Shown here one piece after another: positions 1-11,500 of a DNA stretch of 64,000 bases. The notes beneath the pieces were generated by a model. The model did not search any database and was not told the origin of the DNA. It saw nothing but the letters and a program-made list of their open reading frames with translations. How positions within the stretch are numbered: the first letter of the stretch is position 1; every line of letters begins with the position of its first letter. The stretch is from Diphasiastrum complanatum (Eukaryota > Streptophyta > Lycopodiopsida > Lycopodiales > Lycopodiaceae), in the NCBI GenBank assembly GCA_029204225.1, contig CM055108.1, positions 3,006,672-3,070,671 on the forward strand. The letters run 5' to 3'. Made by a program: the position numbers and the translations under genes.

Positions 1-2
1 AA

Positions 3-1347
3 TTACCTCATGGTTTACCACCGTCTAGGTCAATAGACCACATGATTGAGTTAATTCCAAGAAGTCAACCTATCTCTAGACAACCTTATAGGATCTCTCA
101 GAAATAGGAAACAGAGATTTCAAATTAAATAGAAAACTATTTGAGGATGGGACATATACAACCTTGTAAATCACCATGAGACGCTCATGTTCTTCTTAAA
201 GCGAAGAAAGATGGAGGTTTCCAGATGTGTGTGGATTAAAGTGACTATAAAGAATAAATATCCATTACCCAGAATGGATGACATTGTAGATCGCTTGGGT
301 GGAACACGGTATTTCACCAAGATAGATCTCAAGACAGGGTACCATCAAATAAGAATTAAGTCAGAAGATGTCCAAAAGATAGGATTTCGTTCTAGATTTG
401 GTCGTTATGAATTTCTAGTGTTGCCATTTGGATTAACGAATGCTCCAGCAACGTTCCAACAAATGATGAACAATTTATTTCGTCCATATTTGGGGAAGTT
501 TGTGGTTGTATTCTTAGACGACATTCTCGTTTACAGTAAATCCTTGGTGAAACATGTAGAACACTTAAAAATCGTCTTGATAAAATTCCGTCGGGAGTTA
601 CTCTACGCTAAAGAGTCCAAGTGTGAATTCTTTGAGCAAGAGTTGCTTTATCTCGGTCATAAGATCACAATAAATGAGATCAAGATTGACGAGGATAAAA
701 TCAATATTGTGATTGAGTGGCCAATTCCAAGAACTGTGATGCAAATAAAGTCTTTTTTTAGGTTTTACACTTTTTTTTCAAGAGATTTATAGAGGATTAT
801 GCTAAGTTAGCAGCACCGCTCAATAATCTGACAAAAGGAATTGTTAATAAAAAGAAAAAGAGGAATCAACGTAGTCCACCTGTTGTTTGGAACGAGGAAG
901 TGAATCAATGTTTTGAGAAACTTAAAACAATGATTGTTTCAGCTCCCGTGTTACAATTTGCAAACCCAGATTTACCTTAACGTTATGAGAACGGATGCAA
1001 GTGATGTTGCAGTTGGAGTGGCTCTATTACAAATGGATAGGCCACTAGCGTTTGAGAGCAAAAAATTCACTGGTCCTTAGTTGCGTTATACTACGCAGGA
1101 AAAGGAATTGTTTGTTGTAATACATGCACTTAGAACCTGGAGACACTACTTGTATGGTAGTAAGTTTGTAGTGTATACGGATCACCAGCCTCTTAAGTAT
1201 TTTTGTAATCAACATGATCTTCGTGGGAGAAAAGCTCGATGGGTTGAATTGATGCAAGAATTCGATCATGAAATCAGTTACATAGGAGACAGCTCTAATC
1301 AAGTTGTAGATGCTCTTAGTCGGATCGGTGAACTGAACGAGTTGTCA
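3..1347 (+). pseudogene. Chromovirus reverse transcriptase and RNase H, broken
   Basis: The RT would copy element RNA into cDNA in cytoplasmic particles. Visible motifs are LPHGLPPSRSIDH near the start, YPLPRMDD (262-285), FTKIDLKTGYHQIR (313-354), LPFGLTNAPATFQQMM and the catalytic FLDD (511-522). A run of changes near 225-240 shortens the conserved VDYRALNK stretch and shifts frame, so 187-792 is only a partial reading. After a shift near 785 the connection domain continues (KLAAPLNNLTKG). RNase H follows with TDASDVAVGVALLQ (993-1034), YTTQEKELFVVIHALRTWRHYL and TDHQPLKYF (1177-1203). A stop at 1078 separates the two RNase H parts. Family assignment is firm; the copy cannot make protein. 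Confidence 0.9.
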
Positions 1348-1480
1348 TTCACCCAGATTTCTACAGATCTATATTTTTCATTGAGAGGAAAATATGAATC
1401 AGATTCTCATTTTGGTCACATTTGGAACATTGTTCAGACCAGAAGAAATGTGGACAGTGTTGAGTCAGAAACACAAGGGA

Positions 1481-2850
1481 CTCAACTAACTAAGAAAGAT
1501 AAGAAGATTGTGGAACAGTTCACCATTCGAGATGGATTACTATTTCAGAATGGGAAAGTTTGTGTACTTGGGGATGATGAGCTCAAGCGGAAGATTTTGT
1601 TTCAATGTCATGATATACCCTGTGCATGACATCCCGGTATACACAGGACTCTGGACTTGGTTAAGAGGAATTTTATTGGCCAAAGCTCAAGCCATATGTC
1701 GAGTCATATGTTGTTAAATGCAAGCCCTGTCAACTAGCAAAGGCTGTAGCTATAAGGCTGGTGGTTTGTTGCATCCGTTAGATATCCCAGATAAGAAATG
1801 AGAAAGCATATCTATGGATTTTGTAATTGGACTTCCAAAGACCCAACGACAAAATGATTCTATTTGGGTTGTAGTGGATCGCTGCATTTATACCAGTCAA
1901 GTCAACTATAAAGGCTTCTGATTTAGCCCAGATTTTTGTTGAAAGATTATTTCGGTTGTATGGTCTACCAAGTGACATTGTTAGTGATAGAGATCCTAAG
2001 TTCACAGGTCACTTTTGGTCAGCAGTATTCCATAAACTGGAAACTTCTTTGAGTTTAAGTTCTTCTGATCATTCTAAATCAAATGGCCAGACAACAAGGA
2101 CTAACCAAACTATGGAAGATATTTTTGAGGACGTATGTTTCTCACAGGCAATCTCATTGGGAAGATTATCTCCAACTGATTGAGTTTGCATATAATAGTA
2201 GAAAACATTCTGCTATAGGTTATAGTCCTTTTATGCTTATGTACGATTTTCAACCTAGATCTCCAGTAAATGTTGAGACGAAGTCTATTAAGATCCATAA
2301 GGTTGCTGATTTTTTGCATGATATGCAAAAAATATTGCAAGTGGCTAAGGATAGTATCTGAAGTGCTCAAGATAGAGCTAAACACTACACCGATCTTAAG
2401 AGATCTCCAAGAGATTTTAAAGTTGATGACTGGGTATATCTTAGAATTCCTAAAGATTCTAAAACGTTACGTACAGGGAAGCATTATAAGCTATCTACCC
2501 GTTATTGTGGACCTTTCAGGATTATACGTAGAATTGGTTCTTTGGCGTATGAACTCGATCTTCAAGAAAAATCGACTGCACATCCAGTATTTCATGTAAG
2601 TTGTTTGAAACTAAGTTTACATGATGGTGATACAGTTGGATCAGATGAGGATTTATCTCATTTGGAAGATTTATCACTCTGTGTACCTTTGGAACCTGAG
2701 AAAGTGCTCAGAACCAGAGATAAACAGTTGAGAAATCGTTCTATCTCTGAGTGTTTAATTCGGTGAAAGGGTTGTACTGAGGATGATGATTCATGGGAGA
2801 GAGTTGATAGCAAGAAGAGGAATTTCCCGAATTTTAGTTTCTAAGGATAG
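1481..2850 (+). pseudogene. Chromovirus integrase and chromodomain, broken
   Basis: Integrase would join the cDNA to host DNA; the chromodomain steers it to histone-marked chromatin. Seen in order: the N-terminal integrase lead (IRDGLLFQNGKVC, 1528-1566); a damaged HHCC zinc region with frameshifts (1630-1760); the core around GLPSDIVSDRDPKFTGHFW (1961-2017), containing the second catalytic Asp; and the NGQTTRTNQT stretch near the missing Glu. Then come FAYNSRKHSAIGYSPF, a GPFRIIRRIGSLAYEL module and AHPVFHVSCLK (2578-2610). The chromodomain-like tail starts at PEKVLRTRDKQL (2695) and includes KGCTEDDDSWE, interrupted by a stop at 2764. At least three frames are needed to read it. Confidence 0.88.
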
Positions 2851-2931
2851 AAACAATTTTAAGGAGGGAACGATGTTATGTCCATGACCAGTACATAGGA
2901 TACAGTATAATTCTAGTCTTGGATACACGGT

Positions 2932-3670
2932 ATGAAGTTCCTGTACGAAAACATCATTGTACGCTTCGGCTGCCCAGAGGACATAGTCAGCGATCGAGGA
3001 ACTCACTTTGTTAACGAGAGTATCAAGGTCTTATTGGAAGATTTCTTTGTGATCCATCATTTCAGCATGCCTTATTACCCACGAGGCAATGGCCAAAAGC
3101 CGAGTCTTCTAATAAGATTCTGTGTGGCATTTTGACAAATACTGTGGAAGCAACAGATCATATTGGGAGCACAAGCTACATGCTACTATGTGGGCTTTCA
3201 GAACTACATACAAAGGTAGCACCGAACAAATGCCATTCCAACTGGTGCATGGCCAAGATGTAGTCATGTCGATGGAATTCCTTGTCCCGTCTCTTCGTAT
3301 TGCCACAGTGCAACGATTGGATGATACAAGATCGCTCCACCTTCGTCATGAAGTGCTACACAAGTTGTGCGAAATACGCCTGTTAACAGTCCATGCCCTT
3401 GCTACAGAAAAAGCATGACGCAAGGCTTGGCATGATCGTCATCTTCACAAGAAAGATCTCAAGAAAGGAGATTTGGTCCTCATGTACAAGACAAAGGCGA
3501 TCAAAGAAAAGCCAAAGTTCACTAGTAAAGGCCCTTACCACATCACTAACATCCTATCGCAAGGGGTAGTGACTTTAGAGACATTAGATGGGACACCATT
3601 TGCTACACCCATCAACGGTAGCCGGTTACGCAAGCACTGGTCACCACCAGCCTTCTCCAACACTTCTTGA
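2932..3670 (+). pseudogene. Integrase fragment of a second Ty3/gypsy lineage
   Basis: The reading begins abruptly at FLYENIIVRFGCPEDIVSDR and continues through THFVNESIKVLL and PYYPRGNGQ, which mark the second half of a retroviral-type integrase core. It then continues in other frames: YWEHKLHATMWAFRTTYK (3160-3213), PFQLVHGQDVVM, HDRHLHKKDLKKGDLVLMYKTK (3431-3490) and GPYHITNILSQGVVTLETLDG. There is no chromodomain, and wording differs from the element just upstream, so this is a different lineage (non-chromodomain type). The start at about 2930 is a breakpoint against the chromovirus LTR. A close relative of its C-terminal part lies on the minus strand at 17556-17851. Frameshifts near 3120 and 3420 inactivate it. 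Confidence 0.82.
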
Positions 3671-4470
3671 AGAGTTTGGGATAGGCTCATCATCAAATAA
3701 AGCCTCAAGTTTTACATAAGCGATCTATATACACACTTTTTTTGACACAGTATATCATCAGCAATAAACGTGTCGATAGGCTTCTTCCACAACAAGCACA
3801 TGCAGGTGCCATGGGACCGTCACTTATTTAGGCAGAGAATTTAATGTACAATAGAGTAATAAGTGCGAGGGCATTGGCTTCTTACGTGTATAAGCCCAAC
3901 CCAAATGAGCATGAGTAGCAAGTTGTAATTTTAAGATGACATTAGAGGCCCTAAGTCAAGTTGTTAATTAAAAAGTTAAAAGGGCCAAAATTAGAACTCA
4001 CATGAAACATGTGAGTTGCACTTGTGCTTTTTTAGTACCATTAGATTTTTTTGTGTTAACTTGAACGGCTTGGATTAGAATCCTTACCATTGTAATTAGC
4101 CAATCAGAGATCAAGGGCAAGGCCATCCCCAAGAATAAAAAGGCACTCCTTGTACCCATTCTCTATGTTCAATAGGAGGAGGAGACTCTGCCAAAATCAG
4201 ATTAAAACATCCTTGCACTCTACTCTCTCACTCTCCCTATCTTCTTTGTGTTTGATGCTTGTGACTATTTGCTAATTCGTTTGCATTGCTCCTTCTTGTG
4301 ATCTTTAGAGAGGTGAGAGAGGAACGGGTGTAAGTTGCCTCCACCATATCTTTCCCACTACTTGTGGTTAATTAGGTGTGGTTAGATTAGGAGGAGGACT
4401 ATTTTTGCGAGCTAACTTCGCAAGGGAAGCACTATTCCCTTGGGAACGTATCTTTGCGTGACAGATGACT
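3671..4470 (+). repeat. Probable 3' LTR or 3' flank of the preceding gypsy fragment
   Basis: No gene is seen. The stretch follows the integrase end in the right place for a 3' LTR. It has a TGTTAATTAAAAAG start candidate at about 3962, a TATA-like GAATAAAAAGGCAC at 4131, pyrimidine-rich sequence after it, and TGCGTGACA near 4460 as a candidate end. A perfect hairpin with 10-bp arms (AACTCACATG / CATGTGAGTT, 3995-4017, 3-base loop) lies in the putative promoter part. There is no second copy in the window to prove the LTR limits. Confidence 0.4.
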
Positions 4471-5235
4471 TAGGTCGCTGCAATCCCCCACTATTCACAT
4501 ACAATTTAGGTCACCAAAGGAGCAAGGTTGTCACTTTTCAGGACATTATAAAGAGTGACATTCTTGATGAATAAAGGAATCTTATTTGGAGGATGATTAT
4601 GCGATCTAGTGTAAACCAAGAGACACCTTAATTTTTTAAAAATGTTAACATGTTTCACTTCATATGAGCCTAACATATATGGAATGGAATTCTTGAAAAG
4701 TCCCTAAAAGAAATAAGGGTAAGAAGAAGAAGGTCTAGAAATATCTTAAATGCCTTATATCAAAATATGGGTTACTATTTCACGTACATGATGTGTTTTT
4801 GCATGTAGATGTGACCTTGACATTTTGTCGAAATGTCATGCAAATTTTTCAAGTGCATGACACCCAAGTTTTTTAAAAACACTTTCATTGGTTTTTAGTC
4901 ATATTTGTGGCTAGGCTTCAAAAGGAAGTCAATGATGTTGCACAAAATGTCTTACATTTCAAGCAATCAAGACTAACATAAACAAATTGGCAAAATTGAT
5001 GAACTCACTAAAGGTGCTATCTAGGAAACGATAGAGTATTTTCATGGAATTCAATACACACCGTGCTTACACCCAAAGGGCAACACTTTATCTCATCAAG
5101 TCTCCCGTTTTATCAACCACTCCGACCGTGGATGCACCCTTGCTTACAGTTTAGAAAACATGTTGCACAATGATTGTCTTGATGAGTTCCAAAAAGTGGC
5201 CATCCCCATGAGACTTGATAGCTGATCGGCTAGTC
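4471..5235 (-). other. Non-coding leader adjoining the 5251-6235 LTR
   Basis: No ORF is supported. The part 5060-5235 closely resembles 15415-15594: both carry ACCGTGCTTACACC, TCATCAAGTC followed by CCCGTTTT, and GACCGTGGA in the same order before an initiator-Met primer site. It is therefore the untranslated leader of an LTR element on the minus strand. Nothing recognisable lies in 4471-5059. Confidence 0.6.
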
Positions 5236-5250
5236 GACTCTAATACCACA

Positions 5251-6235
5251 TGTAGTGCTAGTGTTTCAAAGGGCACTGAGACTTGACGAGTTTTTCCAAG
5301 ATATGCTTAAGTTTAACATCCACTCGACATGAACTTACTGAGGAGCCAACTTACAAGACATAACTAGCCTAATCATTCAGACGTAGGAAAACAGAAATTC
5401 CAACCAACCCAAAAGCCAACTCAAAATCCATCTCCAAAAGGTACCAAAGACAAAAACGAGTCACTCATGAAATCCCAAGACATAGCGACCAAATTGACCA
5501 ACTGGCATAGCGGCGAGCCACACATCGATGATGTGGACTCTTAGGTGATGACAATGCAAAAAAGGTTATAAGAAGAGTCCTTTTACTTGCACTAGTCCTA
5601 TAGGTGACACGAAAATGGTAATCATCCCCAAGAATCAGCTTTATTAAATTTGAAAGAGGTTACATTCATACATGGACTATTTGGTCCCAGGGCCAACACA
5701 TGCATTGTGCCTAGCTCGGGGTAGAGGGAGATGAGACCTGGAGATTGGAGTTGGAGCATTAACAAGCAACTAAGAAAAGTGGGGTGAAGGAATGAGAACG
5801 TACACCCCTTTACCCCCTTATCCAAGGTCCTCCCCTTCCTCCATGCAAAAAGGACAAGTGGGGCCCAAGAAAGCCCCATTTTGTTCCTTCTAGAGTTATC
5901 ATTCCATGTGGGGGGACAAAAAGGTGCCACATGGCCCATGGACTCCAAAATTTTATCATACCTAGTTTTGGTTCCATTCCCACCTCCTACCTCCTATGTA
6001 CCTCATTTCCACTCCAGGAGCTTGGAGATCTGCAGGTACAAAAAGAGGGGAGAAAACGATATGTTCTACAAGGATAGGAAAGCATGGACGTGCTTGGTTC
6101 AATCTTTCAACAAGGATTTAAATCCAAATCCTTTGTGGTTTCTTAATTTTAAGTTTCTTGTAGATTTCATCTTAAAGCTTAAGCATCAAAACCTTTTCAA
6201 GATGGCTTGAATACTCCTTAGAATATTAGCCTACA
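5251..6235 (-). repeat. LTR (985 bp) shared between two head-to-tail elements
   Basis: Read on the minus strand it begins TGTAGGCTAATATT (6235) and ends CACTAGCACTACA (5251). On its upstream side is a polypurine tract (GACGGAGGGGATAA, 6236-6249). On its downstream side is a slightly changed initiator-Met primer site (TGGTATTAGAGTC, 5236-5248). It thus looks like a 3' LTR from one side and a 5' LTR from the other. The TTTATT...GAGGTTACATT block (about 5640-5670) matches 16318-16350 in the LTR at 15610-16494; elsewhere the two diverge strongly, so they are subfamilies rather than a recently inserted pair. ORFs inside it are not credible genes. Confidence 0.75.
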
Positions 6236-6294
6236 TTATCCCCTCCGTCAAAGATTGGCGGTCCCATGCCAATTGCCACTGCCTGTTGTCTTGT

Positions 6295-8115
6295 CTAGTC
6301 TTCCCGTAGCTCCGCATTGATGGCAACCCGGATTTTATAAACTTCTCTGCCAATCTGTTCCATTCTCTCGAATTGAATTTTGCCCAAAAATGGTTGCGGC
6401 CAATAGTAGTCAAGCATGTTTTGTAGCAACCTGTACATGTACCAACATTCAACCATGTCAATGTGAAGTTGGTTGGTGATTGCCGCCTGATAGTAAAGCC
6501 TTGTCACATTGATATGATCCATGGATATGCTTAGGGGCTTATTTAGATCCAAAACTATTGGCGGCAGATCTCTATCCCAGAAACAATTCAAAGTAGAGAG
6601 AAATGATATTAGGCCACAGTGATCTACAAAGTACCTAATATGGCGGTCCGGATTTTTATGATGCCTCTGGTAGAAGTAGCTACAATTGGCCACAAAATTG
6701 GCCATTGGATCATCGATCTCAACTTCTTTAGGTAGAATTGGCCAATATATTTTATTAGGAACCCTTTCTGGTGCGAATTCTTCCCTGCGTATTATGGGAT
6801 AATATGTTGGATTGATGCGCATGTAAGTTGGTGTCGCGATATATCTCTCAAAAGCATGTGCATTTTCCAACATCATAACACGTCGCCACTGAGGTTGCGG
6901 CTCCAATGCTAAAACTTTTTGCTTGTGAGATTTACAGATCATGAAATCGGGAAGAGTGTACCCGCCTCGATCCTCCTAGCCTGGATATGCTTTGTTAAAC
7001 TCCTCTGACATTAACATCTGTCGGCTAGGATTCTTTGGCGTCATTCTGTGACGTACCTGTGTAGCTGTGGTAAGTGTGGGTGGGGGAGGGTTAGGTATGG
7101 TTGTGAAAAGTTCACGAGGGAGGGTTGGGTATTTGCAGAGTAGATACGTAGTGGATGGTGAATAAGGGTGACTGTCGAGGTGGTGAGGTGATTCTTCATG
7201 TGGTGGGGAGAGGGGTGTGTCATCAAGTGGAGGTGGTGAGGCTTGATAGGTGGTGTCAAGTTGAGTGGCAATGGAGTTAGGCTCTTTAGCTGAGATGCCT
7301 CGTTTGTGGTTCGTGGTAGTACCCCCTTGTGTGTTTTGAGCTTCCACCATTGCCGAGTAATACCCTGGATTATCCCCTTGTTGCTCTGTGTAGCGTGAAA
7401 GTCCATGATCATCAGTTCCTGCATCTTGTTGTCTATGGTGTTTGGCATGTGTTTCTTCATGCTTTGTGTGTAATGTTGGTAGCTGCTAGCGTAACGTTTT
7501 TAGCTGTCCTTCTAGCTCCTCACTCCTTGTGTTGAGCACAATTTGATTTGCTAGAGTGGCCTGCTACAATTGTTGTGCTTGTGTCTGGTTTGCCATCAGT
7601 ACATGAGTTAACTTCTGATTGGAAGCGAGAGGTATTACGGTGCCCTCCGGGATTGGTGGTGCTTGGAACTGGTTGAAATCAATCCGTTGAATATTTTTCA
7701 TCATAGCGGCCCATAAGTTCCTGTGGCTTCATCGTCTACCTTCTAACTGTGTTTTCAGGGTCTTGATGAGATCATCCCTACATTGTAAGCATGCATGAAC
7801 GTCCCTATTATTTCGGTGCAGGCCTTTGAGGTCAGCCATGAGTTTTCTTTGTTTGTTTTTTAATTGAGCGACCTCTTGTTCTAATTTCGTGGAATAAATC
7901 TACCATTCTTGTACCTTGTTTGTCAGCTGCACGTTTTCCTCTTGCAAAAAGTTGCATTGATTCTGATAATCATTGATTGAAGAGTAGAGTAATGCATGAC
8001 ATCACTTTGAGCGTTGATGGCCCGTCGCACATTTTCCGAAAGGTATTGCCACTCCCCAATAGGAGGATACTACTGAGAGGTAGATGCGTAGAATGGTGGA
8101 GAATTTTGTTGTATA
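6295..8115 (-). pseudogene. Gag-like coiled-coil protein of an LTR element, C-terminal part
   Basis: One minus-strand frame can be followed from about 7980 to the stop at 6295, broken by five in-frame stops (e.g. 6976-6978), with one frameshift near 7980. The N-terminal part carries FLQEENVQLTNKVQEW and LEQEVAQLKNKQRKL (about 7830-7960), a charged heptad-like coiled coil. A Pro/Thr/Ser/His-rich linker follows (about 7020-7350). The last 215 residues form a compact region rich in aromatic residues (starting at ICKSHKQKVLALEP, with WPILPKEVEIDDPM and FVDHCGLISFLS). I do not recognise this domain. Immediately after the stop come a polypurine tract and an LTR, which places the protein at the 3' end of an LTR element where pol would be expected. 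No RT, integrase or protease motif is visible. Confidence 0.6.
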
Positions 8116-8120
8116 TTTTA

Positions 8121-8588
8121 GTTGAAATTTTGTTAGGATCTAGTGCAGTATGCAGATCACATCACACAATCACCAAAGCCACTCCTCACAAGCTCTCAAA
8201 GATGGCACAACAAAAGTTCATAGATTACAAAAAAACACTATACATATAGAGTATTCACAACTGCATGAAAAGGCAGGTGCCCTAAAATTGGACTACCACC
8301 TGTCAAACTAAGGTCGGGCCCAATATGGCCAAATTCGACCGACAAACTCAGGACATGCCCCTGAGTATAGCAAGTACTGTATATAACTCTGTACAGGCTA
8401 ATTCTTCCTATGTGTGGCTACCCGGCTAACCCAAGTAGCCGTCTACGGGATCAGTGCCCGATCAATATATCCTAACGGGTCATGTCCCGATCACAACCAT
8501 ATACAATAAACCAAATAAATTGTACACTAATTACATCATCACATTTAGAGCTTATACTAATGAATCAGATCACAAGTTGATTTCTAAC
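8121..8588 (-). repeat. 3' LTR of the nested non-coding element
   Basis: It is nearly identical to 13417-13883: both share TGTTAGGATCTAGTGCAGTA, CACCTGTCAAACTAAGGTCGG and TTAGAGCTTATACTAATGAA. Mismatches are scattered single bases, so insertion is fairly recent compared with other elements here. Confidence 0.88.
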
Positions 8589-8599
8589 TCTCTCCCTTA

Positions 8600-11500
8600 A
8601 GCTCAAATGTGTTAAGAGTGAAAAACAATATATTGCAGCAGTGTCTGGAGTGTCCAAAAGATGTTATGCATATCACAGCTACCATGTACTTGACTTACAC
8701 TCAAGCACACCAACAAACACCCAAGTTTGACTCATAAAGTATCATGTAAACACAATGCTCATATAGAGAGTCTACCACACTCTCGACTAACTGACTCGTC
8801 CCCAATCCAACTTGACCACAAGTGGACCACATGAGCGACATGGCTCAAACTGAGGAAATCCCACTGCCACCATGAGACTTACATCCTCCATCTAGCTAGG
8901 CTGACATCCTATCAGACACTTACAAGCACAAACCTGTAAAGCTAACATAAATGAACGATTGAGGCTCAACTTGAGGAAATCTTACTACCACCAGAAGATT
9001 GCACCCTCACCAGATAGACAGCTAGTAGACAATGACAAGTCAATGGGCATAAAATGACTACTTTGTTTTACTGTAGCAAATGCACAACCACATACGACTC
9101 TGACTCAGATCTAGACTCCCGTGACAAGGCAATATGCAAGCCCACACACACTCATGCAAACCAACACGAATGATAAAGCGTCAAATACATGACCAAGGCC
9201 TGTCCATAAGTGGTATCCTATCGTACCAACACATGTGCCACCTGTAGATCCACTGCTACTGTAGATCCGCTGCTACACCATTGGTCACCAAATCAGGTCC
9301 TCAACCATGGCCTGCACCTGTACTAAGATGCTCTCATGTCCAAGCACATCACATAGATGTCCTCGTACATCATCCAAGATCAACCATCTCGAACCAATGA
9401 GTGCTCCAAGCCTCATCCCTGATGTATCTCCCAAACAAAGCTATGCACCAAGCCGCTTTGCCTTGACATCTTGTCCAATAAGCCCTGAAAGATGATCTCT
9501 ATCCATTCCCCACGCTCCAAGCACAAGAGTCTACCAAGGACTCAATGAATGAATGTACACAAACCTCACCATAGGCTATACTTGAGTACTTCGCCCACCT
9601 CCCGGAGATACTGATGATGATCTGTCTGTCCTACATCCCATGTAGGTTCAACTTTCCATTCTTGACGTTGCCAACTCTGATTTGACCAGTACATAGGCCT
9701 CCCACCAAGGAGCCTATCTCCCCACAACATCCATCATAGCGTCCAAGCCAAAGCAAATACAAACTAGATCCACTATCGTGATGAATAATTCACCCACGAT
9801 CCATAGCATATCAAGTAGGATAGCTCCAAAATCTTGTACCCTCCTGTACCATCTGATCACCAAGTATCCATTACCTGCTGATAGCTCCCCAAGAATCTGT
9901 CCACCTGTAGTGCAACTAACTCCAACTGGATCTAACCAAAAACTGCATCCTGCTTACCAAAAGATGATGGATAGACACAACATGTGACTCCAACCTGGAG
10001 ACTACTGTGCATATAACCATGCAGCTCACCTGATCACTCGCCAAAGTATCAGCTGTCACTCCCTGAGCAACCATCTCCATTCCTATCAACTCACAACCAT
10101 GGGCGTGCTGGATCCACATCACCCCGTAATGCTCTCCATGCCCTCAGGATATGTACCACCACAGGTACACTCCATGCAACCTACCTCCAAGTAGGCATGA
10201 CCCGTCCCTAGGTCATCACATGATGCACCAGCTGAAGAACATCGTCCATACAATGACATATCATACCTGAGCAACTGTAGCATCTCCTTGAGTGCCACCC
10301 CAATGGACTCGTCATCCACATACTATGCTCACCTGATGTCTCCGATCTTGGTCACCATCTTTCTAGACAAGCCAAACTCCAAAGCATCACCTTCTCCACC
10401 TGGCTCCTAGCATCTGCTCGCTCTCCCTGGCTATGTGCCACCCGACACCATGCCACCGCAAGCATATCCCTGAGTCGCCGCTCACGGGATCCTGAGACTA
10501 CTGTCTCCCTGATCATACTTAGGTATATGGCTTTGAGTGACTTCCTCTAGGCTTCCCCATGATCTCACCACCTGAGAATCTGCACCATGGAAATTCCAAC
10601 ACCTGTGCCAAGCCTAGACTCCTGCAAATACAGCCAAATGCATGAAAGCTATAGGTAGCTTACCACGCTTGTGATGGTAGATGTCTCCCCATCGATGCTA
10701 ATGCCCAAAACTGGCCCCCTGCTGTAATGCCATGCTTTACTCCCAAATGAGCACACCATGAAGTCCTCACCATCAGTGTCCCCTCTAGTAGATCGCTAGC
10801 AAAACACTCACCATAGTGTTTGCCCTTCGATCACACCTCGTGCGATCTCCAGCAGCTCTCCAACCTAGAGCTAGCTCTCAAATCTTCACACTTTGTCCAT
10901 TTGCATTTGTGGCTTCCTGATTCCATCATGAATCCCACTTATAAGTCCTGTCCATGCCAATGACTCAAGTCCAATATGAAATAGATGCCCCCTAATGATC
11001 CTCCCATGTCATCCTGCAGTGCTATCCCTACAAGGTATCCCAATGCCATCCCTGATCACAAAGATCTACTTGTAGTGCCCACAAGCTAGCTCCCAGCTGC
11101 TCCTGTGAATGGTTCCCCCAAGCTAGCTCCTAGCTGCTCCTGTGAATGGTTCCAAACCACTCCCTGAGAATACACTAAGATGTGAACTCCAAAGCCACCA
11201 TCAAGTCTCTCACATGACTGTGCATGCCAATATCCCTCCAAGTAAACTTGTGAGATCTTCCATCTGCACCCTGTCATCATTGGAATCTGCATCCCTGATG
11301 CAATCATGATATGGCAAATTGATTTGACTTATCCAAACTGGCAGTTGAACTGTATCTCTTCGATGCTAAACCTGATACACTGCTCCACAACTACAATGGC
11401 TTGATCAAAATTGACTTACCGACTGCAAAACCACAAAATCATCACACTCACCACTCACCAAGAGCATACAAAGTGTGATTATTGACCCATTTCATCCTCT

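Larger units (their letters stand above)
1..2873 (+). mobile_element. Ty3/gypsy chromovirus, 3' part of pol, decayed
   Basis: Domains run in the order RT, RNase H, integrase, chromodomain, which is diagnostic of Ty3/gypsy elements; the C-terminal chromodomain places it among plant chromoviruses. The window starts inside the RT N-terminal region, so the LTR, gag and protease lie outside. The coding end is followed by a purine-rich tract (AAGGAGGGAACGA, ending at 2873) and TGTTATGTCC at 2874, the expected polypurine tract and first bases of a 3' LTR. That LTR is cut after about 55 bp by another element. Stops and frameshifts throughout show it is dead. The same family recurs on the minus strand at 19.5-20.7 kb. 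Confidence 0.9.

Noticed and set aside
5622-6210. Two 108-109 codon ORFs on opposite strands
   Set aside because: They lie within the LTR 5251-6235, overlap each other, and show no domain or conservation.
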